Below are positions 1 through 11,190 of a stretch of DNA of 64,000 bases, piece after piece. Both the position numbers and the translations under genes were made by a program. How positions within the stretch are numbered: position 1 is the stretch's first letter; each line of letters opens with the position of its first letter. The stretch is taken from the NCBI GenBank assembly GCA_028641055.1, contig CM054062.1, forward strand, positions 233,318,376 to 233,382,375, given 5' to 3'. The stretch is from Alopecurus myosuroides. Taxonomy: Eukaryota > Streptophyta > Magnoliopsida > Poales > Poaceae. The notes under the pieces are model-generated. The model had not been told where the DNA came from, did not search any database, and saw nothing but the letters and a program-made list of their open reading frames with translations.

Positions 1-715
1 TCCTTTCCCATTTTTAACTTTTGAGTTATCACAAGGTTATTGAGTATATTCTCACTTCCTACAAGGTTAGTTGGAGCACAAGTGATACGGGCATCTACTG
101 GTTAGCACGCTAGGACAATAAACCACAATGTATAATGTCTAAGACCTGCGAGCCGCATGTTGTGGCTGAGGCTTCTAAATGGGCCGGTTTCTATCCAGTT
201 TGAGTCCAATTAGGTTAGGAGTCAGTTTGGGTCTGTCCAACCGACTAGGGGTTGGTCTCTTATATAAAGAGAGCCAAGGGCTAGGGTTTGAGGGAGGTTG
301 AAAATTATGTAGAACTAAAAGTTCCAGGTTACCACCGTCCCTAGGGGATCGGCGTGTAGGTGGCGTCTCGGACGTTTGTCAGTTATCTTTGCAAATAAAG
401 GTGCGAGTGTTCTTGGATCTGCCAAGGGGGTTCGTGCGTGGCTAGGGGGCTCTTGGATCTGCCTAGATTTGTCGAGCTTGGGGTGAAATAAAGGTACGAG
501 TGTTCTTGGATCTGCCAAGTGGGTTCGTGCGTGGCTAGGGGGGCTCTTGGATCTGCCTAGAGTTGTCGAGCTTGGCGTGAGGCGTGGTGTTCGTCACCGT
601 GTTTCTCGCCTAAATCTATCCATGTTCTTCAGGTTGCGTCTATTGTTCACGTAATTGGGAGGATAGTTATCATTGGTGGTTCTTGCGGGGAAAGATTGGG
701 CAAACATCTACATCA
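1..715 (+). mobile_element. LTR fragment of element H, 3' end
   Basis: This stretch reads as the right-hand part of an LTR in plus orientation. A TATA box (TATATAAAGA, 261-270) is followed by a transcribed-type leader, and the sequence stops at an ACATCTACATCA end at about 715, where a copia gag on the other strand begins. The left end lies outside the window, so I cannot tell a solo LTR from the end of a complete element. No coding region is convincing here. The boundary is inferred from the point where gag homology of element F starts. Confidence 0.45.
393..580 (+). repeat. 93-bp tandem duplication in the H LTR
   Basis: Two copies, starting AAATAAAGGTGCGAG at 393 and AAATAAAGGTACGAG at 486, differ at only a few positions. 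Within each copy the phrase CTCTTGGATCTGCC is itself partly repeated. The duplication lies downstream of the TATA box, in the likely R-U5 part. Confidence 0.85.
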
Positions 716-2843
716 ACAAGGGTTTCTTGAAGGAGCAACAAAAATAGTAGAGGAAATAGAGGCAACTTGCTTATTAGATTGTTGAGCTAGAAGTTTATCA
801 CGAGACTTATTGAGTTTTCCATGAATATCCTCAAGAGACACGAACTCCTTTTAAAGTTTTTCATGTTCCTCAACAAGTCTATTGTGAGAAATTCCCAACT
901 CAAGTTTGTCATGTTCATAGGTTTTAGCAGGAGAAAGAGATGATTCATTTTCTCTCCTAACTTGACGTAGGCAAAGAGCATAGGTTTCTTCTAAGCTACA
1001 AAGCTTCTACTCAGGAGAATCTCTACGAGATAGTTCCTCCTCAAAGGCCTTGGCAAGACCTTATCTTCACTTGGAAGAGCACCACCATGACTTTCCAAAG
1101 TCAAGATGATCTCTTCCTTTTCGTCAACAAGAGCATTGGCCGCATAAAGTTGCTCTAGAAGAGTATCTACATTGATTCTATTTTCATCTTCAAGATTGGC
1201 CAACCATAAGTCCAAATCTTTAGTCTCATTGTTTTAATCAGTAACATTTTCTACACAATTCAATAAGTAGGGAGGAGTATAAATGATGGGCTTTGGAGAT
1301 GTAGTTACCGATGAGGTTTTTTCCATAAGACATGTAGATCGGATTGGCGGATTTTTGCTGAGAGATTCAAATAAGGAGGACGGCGAAGAGGATGATGTAG
1401 CTATGGCGATGTGTGCCGCACCTGCAACTTCATCTTCATATACGGAGATGTATGTCTCCAAGATGAGGCCTTCTTGAACATATAGGGCCATTGGTGCTCT
1501 TATTGCAAAGTTCTTGTTGGTAGGTGGATTGGTCTTGTCCTTACGAACAAGCTTCCAATCATTCTATTCTTTTAGCTCAAAATGAAAATCTTTGACAAAG
1601 TGGTTTGGACTTCCACAATTGTATCATGTTCTTGGTTGCTCCCCCTTGGGCCTAAAGACTTTGTTTTTTGGAGGCCTAGGACCACTCGCCTTCCTTGCGT
1701 CTCTTCTCTTCCAATAGCCATGAGCGGACAGAGAAATGCCTTTATGAAGTCCCTTGTAAATATCATCATCACTATCATCATCACATTCTTCACCTTCCTC
1801 AACCTAAGATACTGCCTTAGACTTTAGAGCAAGATTGGGGGTTTTGCTCATTCCTCTTGAGGGGGAAAGGGCATCATCTGCACTCTTGTGGGTTAGAGAG
1901 ATAGCAATGAACTCACTAAGCACACCAATGAACTGAGGGACTTGTAGTCCGATCTTGTTTGAATGTTGGTTGCGAGATTCTTCTCAAAGCGGGTAATGGC
2001 TTTGACAAACTTCCATTTGACCTATTCTTCACTAATCTCATCTTTTCCAACTGTTTCTCAATTCATTGTCAAGAGTGGTGAGTCTTCTATATAGATGTTT
2101 GGGAGATTCATCTTCATGCATGACAAAGGTTTTGGCCTTGTCAAGAGCAACATCATATTTGGAAGACTTGATACTATTGTTGCCTTGAAACAAGGTATTG
2201 AGACTATCCCAAGCCTCCTTGGCGGTGGTAGATTCACGAATGTGAGTAACATGCTCTCGAGGTGGAACCTTTTGGATGATGTGAAGAGAGGTCTTGTTGA
2301 GTTGAGACTCGACGTCCTCTCTTGGAGTCAAATTGCTTGGGTCATGAGGATGAATCCATGTGTAATACTTCTCCATAGATAGGTGCAAGAACCTGAAATA
2401 TAAGACTCCATATAAAACCTCCAATTTGCTAATTCATTAGTGTTAAGCATGGGAGGTGGTACAACATTAAGAATGTGTGGCATGGAAACAATAGGATGTA
2501 TCGAGTCATAGTTGGGTGGTGGTGGAACCCTTGAGTTAAACCCTCGGCCATTAGCCTCCGAAGACTTGGAGTCCAAGTTACCTATCGCCCCACTCTCCAT
2601 TGCCGTGGCTTTTGATTGGAGAATGTTTTCCTCTACCGTATCGGAGTCATCGAGGATATTCTCGGATTCTCCAACCACGTGAGTAGAGGCGGAAGGTGAT
2701 TCTTTGTCCTTAGACTTACCCGTCAAATCTCGGAGAAGCTCCTTCATCTGGGCGAATTCTGACTTGAAGCTAGAGGTAACATTGGCAAATTCAGTTTGGA
2801 GGGTTCCAACAGTTGACTCAAATGTACCTATAGAATCGGGCAA
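716..2843 (-). pseudogene. Decayed copia gag of element F
   Basis: Gag-type protein of a copia retrotransposon, which would form the capsid of the virus-like particle. It is read on the minus strand from ATG at 2841-2843. The first segment (to 2328) has a coiled-coil-like and acidic start; the second (2424-2038) carries a UBN2-type gag core with motifs such as TTAKEAWDSLNTLFQGN and LYRRLTTLDNELR. A frameshift near 2330-2420 separates them. Further pieces at 1802-1572, 1491-1234, 1215-991 and 981-787 continue the gag tail in shifting frames with several stops. No protease, integrase or RT is present; the copy is cut at about 716 by the H LTR. It cannot make a functional protein. Confidence 0.7.
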
Positions 2844-2917
2844 AATCTACGGGGACAGTTGAACATCCAACGTGACCATACTCTCTTAGGAGGTTAAGAC
2901 TTTATATAAGAGACGAG

Positions 2918-2929
2918 GCTCTGATACCA
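2918..2929 (-). other. Primer-binding site of element F (tRNA-iMet)
   Basis: The minus strand reads TGGTATCAGAGC, the complement of the 3' end of plant initiator tRNA-Met and the standard PBS of many copia elements. It lies directly inside the 5' LTR and upstream of gag, which fixes the element's orientation. Confidence 0.88.
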
Positions 2930-2931
2930 AT

Positions 2932-3860
2932 TGAAGGTACAAGTATGGACACTACGGGGGTGCATAGGTGACTACCATTTTTTCATTCGTTTCTTTTATA
3001 TTTGGCTAAACAAGATTTATCACAAGGTTGACTAGATGTCCAACTAGATGGACAACCTATGTGATACGATACAAAGTACGCAATGGAAGCAATATGTAAA
3101 GCACAAAGTAAACAAGGAGACAAGGATATGTTTCCCGTAGTTTCTTCCCAAGGGAAGTACGTCTACGTTGAAGAGGTGAGGAGCCACCTAGTCACTCCAA
3201 TAGTATGGGTGTGCACACTTTATTATCCATGAGCCTCTCCGGTGAGGAAGATGTCCGTTTCCACTATGAGGTCGACTTGAAGGCGTAGACCAAACCTTTA
3301 CACAAGGTTGAGGAAACTCCACGACTTAATTGGAGGCTCTCAAAAATCCGAAGCTTCTTAAATCGAGGTGGAAGCAACAAGCACTAGGGTTTTATATAGG
3401 GTTACGAGGTACCCAAGAGATCTCAAGATCCACTAGGATTTGATGCGTGAATTTGCAATTACTTTGGCGGAATCATGGATCTAGGTCTCCTCTATCACTC
3501 CATGAAGTTTCAGCGTGATTGGGTGGTTGGAGTGGGAGACTTAGGAGGATGAAGCTTGCGTTAATGGAGGCTAGAGAGTTTGAGGAAGCTTGGCATTAAA
3601 TGGGGAATAAGACCCCTTTAAATACTATCTCCGAAAACTGGCCGTTAGAGAATCAGTACCGTAGGGGCCGGTACTACCGCCTTCCCGTTCGAAATCGGAG
3701 ATGGGAGTTGTCTTCTATATTCCGCACGACACGGTACTACCGAGCCTGGTACCTTCGCCGGTACCGCTTGTGGTAAGCCCGGAACCAGTGGCTAGAAGTG
3801 TAAAGCGGTAGATGGCTCTGTATGTGTCCCGAAACCACCGGGACCCGGTACTACCGCAAC
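2932..3860 (-). mobile_element. 5' LTR of element F
   Basis: The sequence from TGAAGG at 2932 to about 3860 is the 5' LTR of the minus-strand copia F. Evidence is the PBS just inside it and a TATA-like TATTTAAAGG on the minus strand near 3620-3630, with a U3 rich in GGTACTACCG motifs between 3650 and 3858. The outer boundary is uncertain because it abuts element G-left directly; a terminal CA is possible at 3857-3858. No partner LTR is in the window. Confidence 0.5.
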
Positions 3861-3865
3861 CTTCC

Positions 3866-4314
3866 TCAGCCTTTATAAGGGGAGGTTCCCCTTCTCCCAA
3901 AGTAACCCAGTTTCTCTCCCTCGTCTCAACTATGGTTCCGCTATTGGAGCTGCATACGAGTAGAGTTTTTTCTCCACCATACGCACGCCGCCGTGCTGTC
4001 GAATCTTTGGTCCAAATCTCCAACTTCCGCTGTTTTGCTGGAGCAGAGTTCGGGAGTTATCGTCTACACCGTACGTGTCTAGAGCTATGAGGTGCCGCCG
4101 TTTGTGGCACTTGTCACCGGTACGACTACACGACATTGAGATCGGCTACGTCTTCTTCTCAACAACGCTTCTGCGGGAGCGTAATCCCCGTGTTTCGGTC
4201 TTCAAGGGTATGGATATCGATTCCCTTCATTACTTTATATCTTCAGAGTAGTAGATTTTGGCTATATTGGTTATCGTTGTTAGAAATTCTTTGTTTTTGC
4301 ATCGAAACCCAACA
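3866..4314 (+). mobile_element. LTR fragment of copia G-left
   Basis: From CTCAGCCTTTATAAGGGG to CCCAACA this matches, in inverted orientation, the LTR at 7897-8361 plus the first bases after 23760. It includes the TATA box (TTTATAAGG) and the R-U5 part and ends one base before a tRNA-iMet PBS. The U3 that the G-right LTR carries is missing: homology stops about 8 bp before the TATA box, where the GGTACTACCG-rich sequence assigned to F begins. Confidence 0.65.
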
Positions 4315-4315
4315 G

Positions 4316-4327
4316 TGGTATCAGATC
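4316..4327 (+). other. Primer-binding site of G-left
   Basis: TGGTATCAGATC follows the LTR terminus CCCAACA by one base. It matches the initiator tRNA-Met PBS except at its last bases. This gives plus orientation to the left arm. Confidence 0.8.
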
Positions 4328-5795
4328 CGATCTATGCATAGATATAGAAGTATGGTTAGGAATCATGTTGAATGTGGGAATCGATCTTGTAATTGTTACC
4401 CACTAGCGTGCACTTGTTTATGTCGTCGGCATTGTTTTGATGAAGCGGCCCAGACCGACGTTATGCGTACACTTACGCGATACTGGTTCCGCAGTTGACA
4501 TATGACTTGTACCATATATGCGGCTGGCGGCTGTCTGTGTGTCTCTTGGCATTTTCATAGAGGGGTGAAAGTTATATGTAACAGACAATTACTTGATTGG
4601 TGTTGTGGTTGCAGGTTCGTAAATAAGAAACGGTTCTTTCACGAAAGCCCCATAATCCACGTAAAACATGCAAAATATAAAGTAGATGCGCCTAATTTTA
4701 TTTTGCAGGGGCATGTGATATTGTCATGGTAAGTTTTATGAATTGTTCAAAATGTTGTCGTGGAGACTCAAGGACAACATCACGTCGCATTACATTTTTG
4801 ATGTTGTGTCTGCATCTTATATTGTTTGTATTAGATATACTACGGTAGCTATATAAGATGATTTTCAAATCAATTCCAGTATTAGTGTTCTCCCTTTAGC
4901 ATGCACCACCAAGAAAGTTCTCCATTATGAAGCAGGCCGTTACGATTGTGTGCTACTCATTTCGGCGTTCGCATAAAGTGGGTGTAAGCCACGTTGCACT
5001 TCAATCACGTTAAAGGTTAATTTGGCGAGCCTAGCATGTATAGACATGCCCACGGAATACAAGTGACTGAAAGGCATGAGCCACATGTATTATGTGATTG
5101 ATATTATGATGTCTACCTTTGAAGGCTATAGGTCGTGACGATCGTGTGGTATAGTGGATCATGACCGTGTAATCGCTAAAACGAAGTGAGAGATGTTCGT
5201 TTAAGTGGGAGTTCGTATAGTTTATTTTATTTAAGTCATGAACCCAAATTATGAACATAATCTGAATGTTTTTTGTAAATACCATTTGTAGAAGTCTCGT
5301 CCCACCTTCAATCTAGGCCCGTTCCTTGAGAAAGAAAAGATTAAGACCAATGGGTCGAACTTTGTGTCCTCGTTTCGCACCCTGAGAATTCTCCTCGCTC
5401 CCCACAATATGGCATATGCTCTTGGGGACGCAGTAGGTGATAAGCCCACAGATACCACTTCTAAGGACGAACAGAATGTCTATCAGTCCAAGGTGGACGA
5501 TTCCTCCTTTGCCGAGAGTGGCTTGCTTTATGCCATGGAGACTGACCTGCAGAAAAGCTTTGAGAACATGAGTGCTTATATGAGATAATAACTGATCTCA
5601 ACGATGTTTTTGCACCACAAGCCAACCCCGAGAGGTATGAAGCCTCAAAATTGATCTTCTCCGCGAAGATGGAAGAGCATAGGAGTGTGAGCGAGCACGT
5701 GGTCAAGATGTGTGGCTAGTTCAACGCATGAATGCTCTGGATTGCAAAATTCCAGCCGAATTGGCGATTGATAGTGTTCGGCAGTCGCTGCACTA
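4328..5795 (+). pseudogene. 5' leader and truncated copia gag of G-left
   Basis: After the PBS comes a leader of about 1 kb without a convincing ORF, then the start of a copia gag around 5336-5795. Recognisable pieces are FRTLRILLAPHNMAYALG and KVDDSSFAESGLLYAME, matching the UBN2-type gag of the inverted arm at 6839-6573. Stops follow ENMSAYMR at 5586, and the frame is lost afterwards. The copy breaks off at GTCGCTGC (about 5795), where the other arm begins in opposite orientation. The rest of gag and all of pol are missing. Confidence 0.7.
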
Positions 5796-6935
5796 AGTAT
5801 AAACAATTTTCAATATACCACTTAAATGAATAATTGTCTAGCAAGCAAGACCCACTTATAATGTTCATACTTAGTTCATGCACAAAATAACATTTGTTCA
5901 GAATCAAAACTAGTCCCGACGGTAGATGAAGATGGAGAGTGCCGACAACCACCACTTGAACTCCGTAGTCGTTCCCAATACGCATTGTCACCTCTTCCTT
6001 TGCGAGGGGTCGTTCGTTCCGCAACTCATTCCGAGAGCTATAGATGTGAGCAACAGAACAGATATCAAATACTTAGGTGTTACTCCGGGCGCTAGTAAGG
6101 TAAATATCTATAACATGTATATCACATATACCTTTCTCTTTACTGGCCTTCTTATCCTCTAAGTATTTGGTGCAGTTGCGCTTCCGGTGACCGTCACCCT
6201 TGCAGTAGAAGCATACAACGCCTGGTTTGAGGCCATATTTGGATGCCTTGGAGTTGGCAATAGTCTTGCCATTCTTTTTCGGCTTCCCATTCTTGCCCTT
6301 TCCCTTGGCGGTGGATTTCTTGAAATCCACGGATTTATTGACCGTCGACACCGTGTGCTCCTTCTTGACCTCCAGCTTAGCAATTTTGAGCATCACAAAC
6401 ACTTCAAACAGAGATTTTTACATCTGATGCATGTTGTAGTTCATGACTAGCTAGGGGGCAGCGACTACAACACCCTATCAATCGCTAGCACGTCTGGAAT
6501 TTTGCAATCTAGAGCGTTTAGGCGTTGAACGTAGCCAGACATGTTGGCCACATGCTCTCTCACACTGTTATGCTATTGCATCTTCGCGGAGAAGATCAAT
6601 TCTAAGGCTTCATACCTCTCGGCCTTGGCTTGTGGTGCAAAAACCGCCTTGCGATTAGTTATTATGTCATAAACACTCATCCTCTCAAAGCGCTTCTGCA
6701 GGGCAGCCTCCATGGCATAGAGCATGCCACTCTGGACAAACAAGGAATCGTTCACCTTGGACTGATAGATATTATGTTCGTCCTTAGAGGCGGCATATGC
6801 GGACTTATCACCTATTGCGGCATCAACAACATATGCCATCTTGTAGGAAGCGAGGAGAATCCTCAGGGTGCGGAATCAGGAAATGAAGTTCAACCCATTG
6901 GTCTTAAACTTCTCTTTCTAAATGAATGGGCCTAG
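5796..6935 (-). pseudogene. Truncated copia gag/protease-start of G-right
   Basis: On the minus strand this arm reads gag from about 6935 downwards: the UBN2-type core (MAYVVDAAIGDKSAYAAS at 6839), then a CCHC zinc knuckle CFYCKGDGHRKRNC near 6170-6215 inside a 109-residue open piece (6402-6073), then the start of the protease/GAG-pre-integrase region (LNKCYFVHELSMNIISGSC, 6024-5716). Frames are interrupted between pieces. The copy extends farther into the element than the left arm and ends at the arm junction. The CCHC knuckle normally binds the element's RNA. Nonfunctional. Confidence 0.75.
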
Positions 6936-7883
6936 GTTTAAGGTGGGGCAAGACATCTACAAATGGAATTAAAAACATTAAGACTATGTTCATAATTTGG
7001 ATTCATGTTTTAAATAAAATAAACTACACGAACTCCCGCTTAAACGAACATCCCTCACTTCGTTTTAGCGATTACACGATCCTGATCCACAATACCTCCC
7101 CCGATCGTCTCAGCCGATAGCATAGATTCAAAGGTAGACATCACAATGTCAATCACATCATCCATATGACTCATGCTTAACCTTTCAGTCACTTGTGTTC
7201 CGAGACCATGTATATACATGCTAGGCTCGCCCAATTAACCTTTAGTGTGATTGTAATGCAATGTGGCTTACACCCACTATATGTGAACGATGAAATGAGT
7301 AGCACCCGATCATCACGGTTTGCTTCATAACAGAGAACTTTCTAGGTGGTGCATACTAAAAGGACAACACTAATACTAGAATTGATTTGAGTGATCATCT
7401 TATATAGCTACCCGCAGTAAATCTAATGCAGACAATATAAGATGCACGCATACAACATAAAAAACGTAATGCGATTGTATATGGTCCTTGCACCTCCACG
7501 CCGACAGTTTGAACAATTCATATAACTTAGCATGACCGTATCACATACCACTGCAAAATAAAGTTAGATGTCTCTACTTTATATTTTGCATGTTTTACGT
7601 GGCTTATGGGTCTTTCGCTAAAGAATCATTTCTTATTTACGAGCCTGCAAACATAATGCCGATCAAGCAATTGTCGACACCCGCCGGCCTCATACATGGT
7701 ACAAGACATATGTCAGTTGCGGAACCAGTCTCACGTAAGAGTTTGTGTAAGGTCGGTCCGGGCCACTTCATGAACACAATAACGACGACATAAGTAAGTG
7801 CACGTGAGGGGGTAACAATTACAAGATCGATGCCCTCATTCAATATGATATCTAACCGTACTTCTATATCTATGCTTAGATCG
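6936..7883 (-). other. 5' leader of G-right, no gene seen
   Basis: Untranslated leader between PBS and gag of the minus-strand arm. It aligns in inverted orientation with 4328-5335. Open frames here are short and unsupported. Confidence 0.6.
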
Positions 7884-7895
7884 GCTCTAATACCA
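7884..7895 (-). other. Primer-binding site of G-right
   Basis: The minus strand reads TGGTATTAGAGC, one substitution from the initiator tRNA-Met PBS, one base inside the LTR terminus CCCAGCA. Confidence 0.82.
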
Positions 7896-7896
7896 C

Positions 7897-8287
7897 TGCT
7901 GGGTTACGATGCAGAAAAACAAAAAAATTCTAACAGCGGTAACAAATATAGCCAAGATCTACTACTATGGAGATGTAAAGTAACGGCGGGAATCGGTATT
8001 CATACTCTTGAAGACCGAAACGCGGGGATTACACTCATGCACAAGCGTTGTCGAGGAAGACGATGAAGCCAACCTCAAAGCCGTGTAGTCGTATCGGCGA
8101 CAAGTGCCACAAACAGCGTCACCTTGTAGTTCTACACACATACGGTGTAGATGACGGCTCCCCCGAACTCCGGTCCAGCGAAGCAGCGGAAGTTGGAGCT
8201 TTGGACCGAAGATCTGACAGCATGGCAGCGTGCATATGATGGAGAAAAACCTCTACTCGTGGGCGGCTGCAATAGCGGAACCACAGT

Positions 8288-8328
<41 letters not shown>

Positions 8329-8361
8329 TGGTTAATTTGGGAGAAGGGGAACCTCCCCTTA
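7897..8361 (-). mobile_element. 5' LTR of copia G-right, proximal part
   Basis: R-U5 part of a copia LTR in minus orientation, from TGCTGGGTTACG to the insertion point of element A. Its last five bases, CCTTA (8357-8361), are the target site duplication of A. The LTR resumes at 23761, giving about 1.6 kb once A is removed. It carries a (GA)17 tract absent from the left arm. Confidence 0.85.
8292..8325 (+). repeat. (GA)17 microsatellite
   Basis: Thirty-four bases of uninterrupted GA in the G-right LTR; the corresponding position of G-left has only a short CTCTCCCTC stretch, so the tract expanded after the copies diverged. Confidence 0.95.
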
Positions 8362-9270
8362 TGTCGCGGTGGTGTCACGGCAGATGCCATAGGATGGCTA
8401 AAGATGTGGGAACGATGGACGCTGGAGGTGTCCGGGGAGGGATCACGCGACGAGTAGCCGCGTGAGGTAAGATCCACACAACTCAAACAACACGATGTAC
8501 CCAGGTTCAGGGCCCTCGTGAGGAGGTAAAACCCCTACTCCTGCCTTTCTCTATGTATTAGGATGTCTCTCCGAGTAGCCACAGTACAAATGGTAACGCT
8601 ACCGAGTAGCCTTTCTCTCCTCTCCGAGTAGGGCTAGGTCAAGAACTTAGGGTTTCTAGGGTTCACTATGAGCCTGTGTGTACGTGAGAGCATGCCTCGC
8701 GCAGGAGGCGGCGGGGCACCTTATATACACGGTGCCCAGCCGGATACGTCCAAATCTAGACAAGTGTCGACATAGTGTGCACATCGTCCTTTCTCCGAGT
8801 ACCCGCTGACAGCTTTGGTTCCTAACCTTGGCTGCTTCTGTAAAGTCGTTGGGCAAAACTAGGGGACAGACTGGTATCACTGTACCTAGGCACAGAGTAG
8901 GCCCCCCTTATCCTGCCACGGCCTGCTTCCAAGCTGTCACTGTCAGGCAGGCCGTCCCCACGTGAACAGTAGTTCGAATGCTGCCAAGTACGGACCCAGG
9001 ATACGCGGGATCCTGTGTCAGAACGGCTCCTTTGACTTTCTGGCCCGAGTAGGTTCCCGCCAATGGTTCCCGCCAATTGTACTCGGGCCAAACCTTCTAC
9101 TCGTCAGGGTAGAACTTGATTGATATCTCCTTCTGGTCATCTTGAGGTGAGACCGAGTAGCTGCTCAGCCGGGTAGCGAGTACCTGGTAGTCGGCTACTC
9201 GACCAAACCTCTCTTCTGTAAGCGGCCTTTACCACCTGTCTTTACCCTACTCGGGGGTATCCCCCCGACA
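8362..9270 (-). repeat. 3' LTR of element A
   Basis: 909 bp, starting TGTCGCGG and ending CCCCGACA on the plus strand. A TATA box (TATATAA on the minus strand) is at 8721-8727. Several copies of CCGAGTAG occur, for example at 8571, 8602, 8624 and 9153. The polypurine side is CTTCGGGGACTGC just inside at 9271. Confidence 0.95.
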
Positions 9271-9961
9271 GCAGTCCCCGAAGCTGGTTGAGTCTTGCGA
9301 ACTTGTTCACTAGGCTCTGCCAGCTTAAAACCAGCCTTTGCATCTCAGCCATCGAACCTCAAGATGCCGAGTAGGTCCTCCGAGTAGCTATCTGGAAAGT
9401 ACCTTGAGTTTCCTCTCTTCCGAGTAGCACTTGCTTTCTACTCTGTAACCGAGTAAAAAGACTTAGCGAAATTTCTCAGATTGAGCCTCCGCAGCACAGA
9501 GCACAATCCAGCCCTTCACGCAGCAACTGCACACGTGTCAAGCATCCACGACCTTGTCGTTTGGTTGCCCAGGACACGACCTGCCACGCGTCCAGTTTTC
9601 ACGCAATGGGCCCACCGGCCGTCATGTCCCATCAAGTGCAGTTATAGGCCACGATTCGGTGGTGGGATCCACTGTGGCCATTACGCGCGCAACCGGCGCT
9701 TGTGTGCGTTTCTAGCCGGCCACAGGATCCGCCACACGGCACAATCGATCCCACTCCCGAGACGGTAACGGTAAACTCGCGGAGGGGAAATAAATACCCC
9801 GCCGGTAGCTTTCTTTTCCCCTTCCCTCGCACTCTTCCTTCTCCGGCTCCTGCTCTTCTCCGCCGCCGTGCTCTCCGCCGCCGCGCAAGCTCTCGCGCCG
9901 CCGCGGACCCAATCCACCAGCCAACTCCACTCGCAATCCTCCACCTTCTCAACCCAGCACA
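9271..9961 (+). other. Promoter region and 5' leader of the antisense gene of A
   Basis: Between the 3' LTR and the antisense ATG there is no supported ORF. The first bases contain the polypurine tract of the sense element. Four CCGAGTAG-type octamers lie at 9367-9450. From 9780 the sequence becomes pyrimidine-rich and GC-rich, typical of a plant 5' leader. Confidence 0.5.
9791..9796 (+). promoter_or_regulatory. TATA box of the antisense gene of A
   Basis: TAAATA inside GGGGAAATAAATACCCC, about 170 bp before the ATG at 9962 and followed by a CT-rich start region. Element B has a TATAAATA at an equivalent place before its homologous gene. Inferred from position and composition only. Confidence 0.55.
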
Positions 9962-10928
9962 ATGGCCAAGTCAGGCTGGGCCAGCTCCTGCGTCACTGCG
10001 GAGGATTGCGCCTGGCTCGTCAATACCCGGCGAGTCCCTCCCGGCGTGGAGTGCCGGGCGCCGGACGGCGAAATCGTGCCGTCCCCGCGCGAAGGGGAGC
10101 GCGTCGTCTTCCTGGCGCATTTCGAGCGCGGGTTCGGGCTACCCACCTCGGATTTCATGAGGAAATTCCTCAACCACTTCGGCATCCAGATGCACCATCT
10201 GCCGCCCAACGCCGTCGTCTTCCTCGCCTACCACGCCGTGGTCTGCGAGGCCTTTCTCGGCGTCAGGCCCACGTGGGAGACGTGGCTCAGGTACTTCCAC
10301 CTGCGCCAACAATCTACCGGGAAGAAAGACTCCGCGGGCGTCGCCCGCGCCACGGACACCGGCTGCGCCATGATGGTGCAGCGGTCCGGGACGAACCACC
10401 CCCGCATCAAGGGGCTGGACTCCGTCAAGCTATGGCAGAAGACGTTCCTCTACGTCAGGAACGTTGCCGCCGCGCCAGGAGCCCCGGTGAACGACAGAAT
10501 CAATCTGCCCGTTTGGTGCAATCGCGCTCCAATCGGGATGTACTGGAAGGACAAGCCCGTCAACGACGACGACGCCATCGAGATGGAGAACCGACTCGGC
10601 TGGCTCAAGGCGGAGGGCCTCAAGAACGACGACCCGGTGGCCTGCTGGATCCAGCGCCGAGTACTGCCCTTGCAGGAGCGGTGCCATCTCATGTGTTACA
10701 TGGGAGGGCCCCGCGACTGCACCAGGACCACCACCATCGAGATCGACAACATCGACGTCCCCTGGCACGCCAGGAACATCTTGACGACAAGCCTTGGCGA
10801 CCACTGGCAATACGGGTTCGTCCCGTACAGCCGTACAAAACCGATTGAGCGGGTACGCCTTCCTTACTTTGCTCTCTGCATACATTTTCCGAGTAGATAA
10901 CTTCTCCTCCTTGCATTAGCTAGCAATT

Positions 10929-11190
10929 GCCTTGTGTTCCGAGTAGGACACTTAGCCGAATTGCATAGGCTTAATGTGCTTCATGCTTGCACGCCTTGCC
11001 GGATAGCCTACTAGAGAACAACTCTTAGGCTCAATGTGCTTCATACTTGCACGCCCTTCCGAGTAATACCTTTTGGCAAACATGCTTAGGCTTAGTATGC
11101 TTTGTGTTTGCACGCCTATCCGGGTAGAATGCTTAGTAAACTGCCTAGGCTTTGTGTGCTTTGTACCTGCACGCCTATCCGAGTAGGATT
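10929..11190 (+). repeat. 60-bp tandem repeat filling intron 1 of the antisense gene
   Basis: About four units with period near 60 bp, each containing AGGCTTAATGTGCTT-like text, TGCACGCC and one CCGAGTAG-like octamer (10939, 11059, 11120, 11179). They occupy most of the first intron (10853-11235). Confidence 0.8.

Noticed and set aside
8253..8486. Ser/Leu-repeat ORF at the G-right LTR / A junction
   Set aside because: It is the translated (GA)17 tract running into the A LTR.
9868..10848. 326-codon plus-strand frame overlapping the antisense gene of A
   Set aside because: Arg/Pro-rich shadow of exon 1 in another frame; the frame from 9962 has the domain match, the ATG context and the splice continuity.
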